Source: Branchiostoma floridae (taxonomy: Eukaryota > Chordata > Leptocardii > Amphioxiformes > Branchiostomatidae). From it: a stretch of 64,000 nt of DNA. Below are positions 1-10,078 of the stretch, in pieces; within the stretch, counting starts at the first letter, position 1, and each line of letters starts with the position of its first letter. The DNA lies in contig NC_049983.1 in assembly GCF_000003815.2 (NCBI RefSeq), positions 22,717,552-22,781,551 of the forward strand. Direction: 5' to 3'. The notes under the pieces are model-generated. The model ran no database searches. It was not told the origin of the DNA and was given only the letters and a program-made list of their open reading frames with translations. The position numbers and the translations under genes are program-made.

Positions 1-423
1 GTACTTGCTAAGAGGCATTGCAGGAATGTTAGGAATGTCAATACATTGTGCATAAAATTACGTAATAAAATACGTCGCAGGTTCTAGCTAATCATAAAGC
101 AAATTAATGAACGTTCTTAGCGTTATTCAAAAACACCCACCAGTGATTCCACTCCTCACACTGGATGCATTTAATACTGCATTCGGAATCGTCCACTTCC
201 TTGCGGCACCGTCCGCAAGGAAACTCCATGTTGGCTAACGGTCCTTACTACGGTATTCGGTTGCTAGGCCCTGGTTGCTACGTGCACTGTCCGGTTCCGA
301 GGGGGGCAGGGTATCAGGTTACCAGGTTTCCCGCGTAAAAGATTATGACAGAAAAACAGCCCCTCGCACATGTATATGTGACGCCCACAGTGTGCATTGC
401 AATGTACACGTGCACATATACCT

Positions 424-1352
424 CGAATCTTGCATTAGGCCATGTTGATTTGATTATATGGATGACATCCTCTGGGAACTCCATAACTGATGCGAGCGAG
501 CGAATAAAAAAAAAGTTTGGCAAAAAAAAAAAGTTGCCTCCAGTATGAAATCAAAGTGGCCAGGAAGGTTGAACATAGGACTACAACTACACATAGTATG
601 GTATACCAACAGTTAGGTGTAGGGACCAGTACATCATACGGGTGCAAGACATTTTTTTTCTTCTTGGACCAATCCGAGAAAAAACAGACCTGGAAAAAAA
701 TCAGTGGAACAGGTTTTGCCAATTACAAAATGGACACACTATGTCGGCAGGTATTTGGGGTCTTACCGGGGGCCAAGAAGACAACAAGAGGAAGTCAAGT
801 AGAGTTTATAGTCAATTGTAAGTTTCTACAGTCAAAGGTACAGAGACAGTTAGCCTTTATTACTTGGAGATGGGATTTTAAAATGCAGTGGGAGTCCAAT
901 AATCCACCAAACAGATTCCTTTGTAGCAAAACTGACCAATTACCATTGTTTTGAGTATTGCCAGTTCTCAAGTTTCCACAGACAATCAGGTCCAGGTTCA
1001 GATCCGGACCTGAAAATGATCCTCTGGACCTGAACGGGACCTGAATTTTCTTTACTGGTACCTCCTCCTACCAACAGTAGATTTTTTTCTTTCTGTCCTT
1101 TCACATCATATTCTTTGACTTTAGATTTATTTGGCATTCTATGGCATTAGCTATGATTAGTTATCTGTTTTCTGATACTTTTTTTTTCAATCTACAGAAT
1201 ATTTGTGCTCATTTTACAGCTGCTTTGCACAATTTATTGTGTGGTCGAAAACTTTTTTTTTTTTTGGAAACGGCCGAAAATTGGTGCGAGCGTGGATGTC
1301 ATCCATATAATCAAATCAACATGGCCTTACGCACGTTGCATTATTCGAACAC
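424..1352. mobile_element. Candidate TIR element (inverted-repeat ends)
   Basis: The segment starting near 438 (GGCCATGTTGATTTGATTAT followed by ATGGATGACATCC) recurs in inverted orientation near 1293-1325. Both inner ends continue into GCGAGCG and then A/T homopolymer runs. The arms also share a CGAATNNTGCA-like stretch further out. No convincing open reading frame lies between them. This suggests a non-autonomous DNA element about 0.9 kb long. I could not fix its exact ends or a target-site duplication. Confidence 0.4.
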
Positions 1353-1617
1353 TTGATGAAGGTCCGGACCCCCGGGCCGGGATTGTCCAGTATTTTTGTG
1401 TGATTTGCGCTGGAAAATTTGCGTCATGGTCAACTACTTTACCCGGAGTGATGCTTGCAAGAAATATGATCAAAATACATTCTGTACAGGACGTGGCTTG
1501 GCGCCTGTATCCGCCTGGGATTATATTTTCACAAGCGTTTTTGTTTGCGCGCGTGTGTATGTTTGTCTGCCAACAAGATTAGCGCCCTTTCCATATTGGT
1601 TTGGGTCAGGAATTTTA

Positions 1618-1812
1618 TAGTTCCCCGTCATACCTTTTCCCTGTCAGTGTTGACGGGGAAACATCCACACTGACGGGGAAAAGACGTGACCCTTTTCCCC
1701 GTCATACCTTTTCCCCGTCATACCTTTTCCCCGTCAGTGTTGACGGGGAAACATCCACACTGACGGGGAAAAGGTATGACGGGGAAAAGACGTGACGGGG
1801 AAACATCCTGTC
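1618..1812. repeat. Palindromic minisatellite built from TTCCCCGTCA/TGACGGGGAA
   Basis: About a dozen copies of the 10-mer TTCCCCGTCA or its complement alternate in direct and inverted orientation, joined by short spacers (TACCTT, GTGT, AAACATCCACAC). The longer unit CCCGTCAGTGTTGACGGGG is itself a palindrome and occurs twice. The region can fold into several nested hairpins. No gene is visible in it. Confidence 0.8.
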
Positions 1813-1814
1813 AT

Positions 1815-2530
1815 GTCATCATATTAGTATCTAGCACTTTCACTTTGTTAAGATTGAGAATGACACTGTCTGGGTTAACTTTTTGCTTTTAGGAGAATGA
1901 AACTTTGATTAAAATTTCAATTTTGTATGAATTCATTAGAAAGTTAATCATAGAGCTTGGAATCAAAACCATACATGGGTATCATATAACAAGCCGTTTA
2001 TTATAGAAATACTAAACATACTAAAAACCTCATGTGCGTTTTACTGGTTTCGTTAAGCTAATCAATTGTCTTTTTTCTGACAGGTGCATTTTTTATAGCC
2101 GATCTTTAGCTTTCTGATTAATGTTGCCGTGCCTGAGATAGGTAATTGAGTATCACGACGTAAAATTCCAACGCAAATTGACCAACATTCCATATTATTG
2201 CCAGCAGATCTGATATGTGTTATTTTTGTACTGCAGAATTATAATTGCTGTTTTAAGTGTCTGTAAGTAATCTTGTATTTTTCTATCACTATCGGCACCT
2301 GGTCTCATTAAAAATACTTGTCGGTTATATCATCTTATTGGTATTTATGACTTACATTTAATTCACGAGGAAATCTAAAAAAACAGCTATCCGAAGAAAG
2401 ATAGAGCTTTGGGCTTGAGACCTTGACCCCTGAAACTCCTTCAACACTATATACACTATACACTACACACACTCAAAATTAGTATACACATTGCAGCCAA
2501 AGCACATAAGTTGCCCAGTCATAGACTTTA
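1815..2530. repeat. Duplicated flank of the LRR-Ig unit, 3' side of gene A
   Basis: Bases 1815-2185 match blocks at about 7126-7480, 8090-8340 and 13575-13930. Bases 2198-2500 match 8727-9010, including CTATCGGCACCTGGTCTCAT. They mark the edges of a tandemly duplicated receptor-gene unit. A minus-strand AATAAA at about 2527-2533 is the likely poly(A) signal of gene A; gene B has the matching signal near 9066. I see no other gene here. Confidence 0.7.
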
Positions 2531-2776
2531 TTAGATAGAAACAAACATTCGGGTTATCAGATTAATTCTTGATTCACAGCTTGTAAAAAAAAGGTCAAGA
2601 CTTCAGACATGCATTGACAACTCTTGTGTACACGTACATCTAAAACTTGGCAAGTTAACAATCATAATGAGTAAACAAACATACTCTGTTGGTTACGTTT
2701 AATTAGGATAAACATTTAGGTAAACAATATCTAAAGAACATTCGATCTCGACGGCTGGATAACATTCGAAAGAGTT

Positions 2777-5269
2777 TCAGGCATCTTTCGAGGATTCACT
2801 TGCGGCCTGGGCCCCACCCTGCCCTGTCTGATCATGCCCACGGATCGTGACACTTACTGATGAGGCGTTACTGAAACCGACTGGAGGGGTTGGGCCTAAG
2901 GCAGGGTTCTGGGTTTTGCTCTTGAACCAGATTGTAAGAATGATGGTGCTGACAAGGAGAGTGACTGCTACCGGGCCGCACACAGAGCCAATGAGCACAG
3001 GTATGGACAGAGTGGGAGCAGATTCATGGGAACTCCTGCTGTCTGGTTTGTTTGCGGGGCCAGCCATGGGAAGGAGTGAAGTCGTTCTTGCCATTGTACC
3101 AGTTGTGGTCACTTCGTGGACATGGATAATCTGTGAGGCAAACGTTGAGCCAACAGGACCTGTTGCAATGCGGACATACAGACCAGCATCTGCTGCAGTG
3201 ACATTGGTTATGGTGAAGGTACCATTCACATCCACAGTCACCCTCCCACCTGACTCAACAGTTGCATTCAGTCCAGATGGGAGGGTAACTGTGATGTCTG
3301 GTGTGGGGATGCCTGAAGTTTTGCAAACCAAACGGAGTGTCTGCCCATCTACCACTGTGTTATTGTCACTGTTCCCAAACCTCACTATTGCTGGCTCTTC
3401 ACAGATCAGATCTTCAATACGCATATCTTTAAGCTTTGGTCCGCGTAAGTTTCTGCTGATTGGTCCGTCACATGTGATTTGGTTTTCGAATGAATCAGAC
3501 CACCAAGGAGTCGACCCACTCATCAGTTGCCTGAAGGGAACCATTCTACAGTCACACTGCCAGGGGTTGTTGTTGATATTTACATCAGAGATTGATGACA
3601 GTACTGCAAACATATCTGCGTTAAGGACTTCAATTCTATTCTGATCCAGCCTTAAAATGCGCAGTTGTTGCGTTGGACTAAAAGTTCCAACCTGAATATC
3701 ACTTATCCCATTATCAAACAGCCAAAGCTCCTGCAAGTTTCCCAGCCCTGTAAACATGCCGGACCTGAGGTGTGTTAACTTGTTCCCATTCAAGTACAAG
3801 TATCTAAGGCGTAGTGTTGAAATGAAAGTCCCTGCTTGGATATCATTAATCTCATTACTATGCAGCTCAAGATGTTGCAAGTTTCCCAGCCCTGTAAACA
3901 TGCCAGATCTAAGGCTTGTTAAGTTGTTGTTATCCAGGTACAATGTTTCGAGTTGTAATGTTGAATTGAAAGTCCCAGCCTGAATCTCATTAATCTCATT
4001 ATTTTTCAGCTCAAGTGTCTGCAAGTTTCCCAATCCTGTAAACATGCCAGATTTAAGGTTTGTTAAATTGTTGTTTTTCATGTACAAGCTTCTCGTTTCC
4101 AGTTGTGGTGTTGAAGGGAATGTTCCAGCCTGAATATCACTGATCTCATTATGGCCCACGAATATCGTTATTGCCTGCAAGTTTCCCAGCCCTGTAAACA
4201 TGCCAGATCTGAGGTGTGCTAACTTGTTCCCACTCAAGTACAAGATTCTAAGGCGTAGTGTTGAAATGAAAGTCCCTCCCTGGATATCTTTGATCTCATT
4301 ACTTTGCAGATCAAGATGCTGCAAGTTTCTTAGCCCTGTAAACATGCCAGATCTAAGGCTTGTTAAGTTGTTGTTATCCAGGTACAATGTTTCCAGTTGT
4401 GGTGTTGAAGTGAAAGTTCCAGCCTGAATATCACTGATCTCATTATTGTTCACTTTAATGGTCTGCAGATTTTCAGGTCCTGTAAACATGTCAGATCTGA
4501 GGTTTGTTAACTTGTTACGATCCAGGGTCAAATGTATCAATTGTGTTGTTGAATTGAAAGTTCCAGCCTGGATATCATTAATATCATTATTGTACAATGT
4601 AAGTACCTGCAAGTTTTCCAGCCCCGTGAACATGTCAGGACTGAGGTCTGTTAATTTGTTACCATCCAGCCAAAGTTTTTGCAAGTTTTTCAGCCGTGTG
4701 AATATGTCAGGACTGAGGTATGTTAATTTGTTGTCATCCAGCCCAAGTTTTTGCAAGTTTCCCAGCCATGTAAACATGTCAGAACTGAGGTTTGTTAATT
4801 TGTTATTACCCAGGTATAAGTCTCTAAGTTGCGGCGTTGAATCGAAAGTTCCAGCCTGAATATCACTGATCTCATTATCGTATAAGCTAAGGTACTCCAG
4901 GTTCCCCAGCCCTGTAAACATGTCAGCACTTACGTTGGATAGGCGGTTCTCTTCAAGATCCAAATTGATCAAATCTGACAAGTAATAGAATGCTTGGCCA
5001 TTGATTGTGTCGATACGGTTTTGACTTAAGTCTAGGTGTGTCAAGCTCCCATACGATTGGAAATCAGACTGACTTAATGTTGTGATTAGATTAATCTTCA
5101 CATCAAGGGTAGTGATGTTTGCCGGCAGGTTCTGAGGAACGCTGGTCAGGTCCAGGTAGTAGCAGTCAGCATAGGAACCAGAAATGCTGCAGGAAGCTTC
5201 TGTTGATCCAAACACCTTCAGGATGATCAGAAGGGATAACAGCATCTTTGGCAGCATCTCATCGCCCAT
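2777..5269 (-). CDS. LRR-Ig transmembrane receptor A (830 aa, single coding exon)
   Basis: Predicted type I membrane protein. It has a signal peptide (1-25, hydrophobic [12 protein letters not shown]), an LRRNT-like cap with two Cys, about 21 typical 24-residue LRRs (41-558), and an LRRCT starting NNPWQCDC and ending at Cys623. One Ig-like domain follows (624-719), then a stalk, a transmembrane helix (755-782) and a 48-residue tail with no tyrosine. Family knowledge: extracellular LRR-Ig proteins are adhesion or recognition receptors and are expanded in amphioxus; the ligand is unknown. Oddity: the F-strand Cys of the Ig fold (YVCIA in paralogues) is Arg700 here (codon CGC, 3170-3172), so the domain cannot form its usual disulfide with Cys649. 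The start is the ATG just inside an acceptor (CTGCATTAG at about 5285), giving an untranslated 5' exon upstream. The exact product is inferred by homology. Confidence 0.9.
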   Translation of the reverse strand: MGDEMLPKMLLSLLIILKVFGSTEASCSISGSYADCYYLDLTSVPQNLPANITTLDVKINLITTLSQSDFQSYGSLTHLDLSQNRIDTINGQAFYYLSDLINLDLEENRLSNVSADMFTGLGNLEYLSLYDNEISDIQAGTFDSTPQLRDLYLGNNKLTNLSSDMFTWLGNLQKLGLDDNKLTYLSPDIFTRLKNLQKLWLDGNKLTDLSPDMFTGLENLQVLTLYNNDINDIQAGTFNSTTQLIHLTLDRNKLTNLRSDMFTGPENLQTIKVNNNEISDIQAGTFTSTPQLETLYLDNNNLTSLRSGMFTGLRNLQHLDLQSNEIKDIQGGTFISTLRLRILYLSGNKLAHLRSGMFTGLGNLQAITIFVGHNEISDIQAGTFPSTPQLETRSLYMKNNNLTNLKSGMFTGLGNLQTLELKNNEINEIQAGTFNSTLQLETLYLDNNNLTSLRSGMFTGLGNLQHLELHSNEINDIQAGTFISTLRLRYLYLNGNKLTHLRSGMFTGLGNLQELWLFDNGISDIQVGTFSPTQQLRILRLDQNRIEVLNADMFAVLSSISDVNINNNPWQCDCRMVPFRQLMSGSTPWWSDSFENQITCDGPISRNLRGPKLKDMRIEDLICEEPAIVRFGNSDNNTVVDGQTLRLVCKTSGIPTPDITVTLPSGLNATVESGGRVTVDVNGTFTITNVTAADAGLYVRIATGPVGSTFASQIIHVHEVTTTGTMARTTSLLPMAGPANKPDSRSSHESAPTLSIPVLIGSVCGPVAVTLLVSTIILTIWFKSKTQNPALGPTPPVGFSNASSVSVTIRGHDQTGQGGAQAASESSKDA

Positions 5270-5283
5270 TCTGTTCTATGTGC

Positions 5284-6764
5284 CCTAATGCAGGAAGAAG
5301 GTCAAAAGTACAACATAGGAGCACTATAAGTTCTTCACTATTAGACTCTTGAAACAAAAATGTATTTTACAAAATAAAGCTTTGTGTAGCAATATGTCCT
5401 GATATCGAGAGAGAATTTTTTATTAAAAGCCTGGAACATAAAACAGGTACAATGTATGGCAATCTGAATATACATGGGAGTTGAACTATATACTATTGTA
5501 AATATCTAACAAATAATCTAATCTAATGTAACAGTTTAAACAATGTAGTTAATATCATAAAAGCCAATACTTCAGATAATTTGGTCAATATAGCATTGTC
5601 TCGTTTTTGCAAGGAGTTGTAAATGAATTGGCCTAAGTAGGCAGATATATGAACAGGACATGATAGTATCACATTGAATATCTCTCTCTTAAAATTTGGT
5701 AGTACAAGATCGGACTTATATACAATAGATTGTAATAACTTTTAGCGGTCTTCTTCGTAGGTCGGACAATCTATTATGAAGCGGAATTCGTTCCCTATGT
5801 CATTATGATAGAAAATGAAAACATATTTGCAGTGGATGTCACTTGAAGACAGAAGGCAAATGTCCAGACTTTCCATGATGTACAAAATGACCAATAAACT
5901 GACTGACGTGCTGACTGATAAGTATCTAATACCAGCTCAAAAAAGAACAAGAAACAGCCATGCCTTCAAATACCAGAGTTACCAACCTAGGATTGATGTG
6001 TGCAAAAATTCGTACTTTCCCAAAACTATCGTAGAGTGGAATTTGTTATCACCAAGTACAGCAGGGGCATCTTCTCTGGGTAGTTTTAAAGAACGCTAGC
6101 AGATAGATGTGCGAAAGTTAGGTGTGACGGGTCGTTCGGTGTAATATAACCAGCTTCCGCGCCGCGTGCCTGCGAAGCTGGTGTGTTACGCCGAACGGCG
6201 GTTATACCGGCTATATAGATAAAGATACAGGCACAGATAGACCTTTCTTGCCATTGCGCCAAGGAGTCGGAAATTGATATCGTACTTCTTGCGACTGTAG
6301 TGGAAGACACCAGGCTGCGCTCTGGGTAGCTGTTTCTTGCAACACACTGAGATTTGAGTTAATCTACATTGCTACTCAAAAATGTAACTTGTATCTTGTT
6401 TTCGTTGTTTGAATATTATACAGCTTAGTTGGTCCTTGTTGCTAGCGTTACCCAAACTATGTTCAGGTCTTCCTAACGAGGGATTGAGTATAAAAATAAC
6501 ATCAAAATATATCATCTGGTTTCAACTTGTTGTATGAGTTAATAAATAATTCCAGTCAGCAGAATGGTATCATTGGTAAAGTACACAATAGGTCATAAGT
6601 TCTCACTTGGAAGTGCTGATTTACGACAGAATGTCACAGAAATCTCCAATTCGAATTCCCAATAGGGGTCACTGTACAATTCATTTGGATCATGGAAAGG
6701 GGAGGGGGGGAGCTTTTTCTTACAAGATGAAGAATCCCAAACGTAGACAATGATAAAACTTACC
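5284..6764 (-). other. 5'-UTR intron of receptor A, containing a LINE fragment
   Basis: On the minus strand a donor (CACTGG|GTAAGT, exon edge 6764) and an acceptor (TTCCTGCATTAG|GGCAC, exon edge 5284) bracket this stretch. The same donor sequence precedes gene B. The intron contains the LINE 3' fragment at 5815-6200; otherwise it is AT-rich and I see no gene in it. Confidence 0.5.
5815..6250 (+). mobile_element. 5'-truncated non-LTR retrotransposon (LINE) 3' end
   Basis: The 94-residue reading frame at 5815-6099 has the signature of the C-terminal end of a non-LTR reverse transcriptase polyprotein: DRRQMSRLSMMYKMTN, a YLIPAQKRTRNSHAFKYQ-type stretch, then YFPKTIVEWNLL and a final LGSFKE. Upstream RT domains are absent, so this is a dead 5'-truncated insertion. 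The following ~120 bases (GATGTGCGAAAGTTAGGTGT and a GC-rich hairpin) are the element's 3' UTR; a related piece occurs at 19428-19500. The clade (CR1- or Jockey-like) is not resolved. Confidence 0.75.
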
Positions 6765-8340
6765 CAGTGTCGTGGAGAACTATACAGCCAGAGTCACTCA
6801 AATGCGCAAATAGAAGAACGGAGATCTTCTCTTCTCTGTAGTTGATGTAGCTAGCAAAAAAAAACCCTCAATGACTTCAAGTGGGATTCACTGGCTTGAT
6901 CCAGTTAGTCAATGGCCGTTTTCTGGCAGGTGATCTTTTTATATCCTTTCCTTTCAGATTTATTATTGTCGTATTTTATTACGTAACTGAATATCAGTCC
7001 GTAAATTTGGAGCGTTAATTGGTTTGGGCGGCTCCCAGTACCGAGGAAATCCGGGTGAGATCTGGATGGGGCGGCTACCAGTATGCCATTTATATGACGA
7101 GAGAGTGGTCCCCACCCCTATCATATTAGTATCTGGCAGTTTTGCTTTGTTAAGATTGAGAATGACATTGTCTGGGTAAACTTTTTGCTTTTAAGAGAAT
7201 GAGACTTAAGATTAAAATTTCAATTTTGTATGAATTCATTAGAAAGTTAATCATAGAGCCTGAAATTAAAACCATACATGAGTTTTACGTAACAAGCCGG
7301 TAATTATAGAAATACTAAACATACATGTACTAAAAGCTTCACTGGCAGCAGGTGCGTTTTACTGGATTCGTTAAGCTAATCAATTTTTTTTCTGACAGGT
7401 GCCCTTTTTATAGCCGATCTTCCTGATTAATGTCGCCGTGCGATAGATAGATAAATAAGTATCACGACGTTAACGTCTTTTTACTGAATAAGAATTTTCA
7501 GTTTTAGTTTCATCGGTAAAGGACACAAAAGGTGCCACTCGGAAGTGTTGATTTCTGCCAGACCTTCACAGAAATTCATAATTGAAATTCTCAAAGGGGT
7601 CACTTGCTCACTTCATCTGTATCATAGATAATAAGCTTTCTTTACGAGGAAAAGAGTGCCAAACATAAGGCGATGATAAGAGCTTACCCAGTGTCCTGAA
7701 GAAATGTACTTCCAGAGACACTCATGTGCGCAAATGTGTCCTGAAGAAATGCACAGCCAGCGACACTCAAATGCGCAAATAGAAGAAAGGAGATCTTCTG
7801 ATGAGCTTGAATGTAGCTAGAAAAAAACCTCACTGGCTTCAAGTGGGGATCACCGGCTTGATCCAGCTAATCAAAGGCTTTTTTTCCGGCAGGTGATCTT
7901 TTTGTACCCTTTTTTTCAGACGTATTGTTGCCGTGATAGGTAACTGAAGATTAGTCCGTAAAATTTAGAGCGTTAATTGGTTTGGGGGGACTGGGCGGCT
8001 CCTAGTACCGAGGAAGTCCCAGAGAGCTCCGGATGGGACGGCTATCAGAATGCCATACATTTAACGAGACAGTGGTCCCCACCCCTACCAAAGTAGTATC
8101 TGGCAGTTTTTGCTTTCTTGAGATTAAGAGTAACGTTCTTTTTTTTTACTTTTAAGAGAATGAGACTTAAGATAACTCAATTTTGTATGAATTTATTAAT
8201 CATAGAGCTCGGAATTAAAACCATACATAGGTTTCATGTAACAAGCCGGATATTATAGAAATTCTAAACACACTAAAAAAACTCACTTGCAGCAGGTGCG
8301 TTTTACTGGCTTCGTTAAGCTTATCAATTGTTATTTATCA
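6570..8340 (-). promoter_or_regulatory. Duplicated promoter / 5'-noncoding-exon block of receptor A
   Basis: Two tandem copies (about 6570-7490 and 7515-8340) of a ~0.85 kb unit that also lies upstream of gene B (13050-13930). Each contains the minus-strand donor of a noncoding exon (exon edges at 6764 and 7688, and 13233 for B) and the shared sequence GAGTGTCTCTGGCTGTACAT, with small changes. Gene A therefore has two candidate upstream exons/promoters and B has one. The transcription start is not visible. Confidence 0.55.
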
Positions 8341-8726
8341 ATTGTATAAATCAATTGTAGATCTGAGTGTACGTGTATATTCGTTAGCTGTACCCTGTCC
8401 AACATGCACGGTAAAGTCACCATATTTTTCAATCACAAAGGATCTTGAGCCCGAACCAAATTCAATGAGTTTACATACATTCATCAAACATACATTTTTA
8501 TGTACTTTTAATGTTGACGTTTAATCAAAATAAGCACTGGTACGGACAACATTTAGGACAGAATTCTTAGGAAGGAGTCTTTTTTTAAACTGATGGTACT
8601 ACTGCAAGTGTTCGTTCTCTAAAAGAACTTCAACCAGTTTGTTTCTTATATGTTCTGTCATCAATAGTTGCTTCCTGGATCATTTCTTTAACTTTATAAG
8701 TCTTTTTAATCCTTATTCTAAGGGAT

Positions 8727-10078
8727 GTTGCCAGCAGATCTGATGCGTGTTATTTTTGTACTGCAGAATTGTAATGGTGGTTTTAAGTGTATGTAAGCAA
8801 TATTGATGTATTTGTTTATCACTATCGGCACCTGGTCTCATTAAAGATACTTGTCGGTTTTATCATGTTATTGGTATTTATGACTTATGAATTTTTTTTC
8901 AAAGAACAGCTCTCTGACGAAAGATTGAGCTTTGGGCTTGAGGCTTTGACCCCTGAAGCACCCTCAACGCTATATAAACTATACACTATACACTATACAC
9001 TCTCAAAATAACTATACAGAGTCACACATTGCAGCCAATGCAGATAAATTGCCCAGTCATAGACTTTATTAGATGAAAACAAACTTATCGAGGTTGTAAT
9101 ATTAATTCTTGGTTCATAATATCAAGGACGTTATATCAGTTGATAATATGTACAAAAAGTCAAGATTTCAGACATGCTTTGACAACTCTTGTGTACACAT
9201 ACATCTTTAACATTGGCAAGTTAACAATAATAATGAGTAAACAATAATCTCTTCTTGTTTACGTTGACAGAGGCTAGACATCCAGGTAAATGATATTCAG
9301 ATACAATTCAATCTCCAAGACTGGATACTATTCAGGGATTACTTCCGGACGTTTCCAGTGACATCCATCACTTTTCTTCAGCATCACTAGTATGAACTGG
9401 CAGAACAATCTCATACTAAATTTAGAACGTCTAAAGATCATATAGTGTTGTCTTACCGTAGAAACTATCCAAACATAAGTTACTTCTGAGTGACATTCGC
9501 ATACGATCCTTCTGAGTTAGTTACTTTGACACATTGGAAAAAATCTTGTCCATCAAATAAAGCGAGTGGTGCTTAGGGAAACATGAAAGGACAGTGAACA
9601 AATGCAAGTATTATGCTGAATATGACAAAAATACCTCAGAAAGCACAAAGCCTTTTTGGAATAATGAAATTCAACACCACAACTGATAAGGACAAACGAA
9701 TGAAATTATTTTCATCTTTGCATTAGATTATATTGTATTGTTCAAAATTTAAGACTTATGTTATCATTTGAAGTATGATTTAAATATCTAATCAATTATG
9801 TTTTATTTTGGTCCCATTTGCTATCATCATTATTCACTGATTTGTAATCACATTATCATTTACTATCATTACTATTGTCTGACTTTTCACATCTACAATG
9901 TTATTTGTTAACTTTGATGGGGGTACTAGAACAGGCCTCATTGCTTTCGTGTCCCGAAACGGGTTCTAGTTTTGCTCTTTGTATGCTTTGTAAGTTGATT
10001 TTAAAACGTGTAAATGAATAAAACCAAGTATCAAAATGCCCGGGTACATGTTTTTGAGTTTCATGCATCTTTCAAGAA
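8727..10078. repeat. Gene B 3' flank: duplicated block plus LINE-like 3' tail
   Basis: Bases 8727-9100 repeat the flank of gene A (2198-2560). The stretch at about 9770-10025 ends GTGTAAATGAATAAA after CGTGTCCCGAAACGGGTTC, which resembles the 3' end of a CR1-type LINE, but no coding part remains. I see no gene in this interval. Confidence 0.4.

Noticed and set aside
2847-3644. Long plus-strand open frames opposite LRR-Ig genes (also 10347-10781, 21460-21870, 34599-36011)
   Set aside because: They are antisense shadows of the Ig and LRR coding regions, recur only because the sense genes are repeats, and have no promoter or family match.
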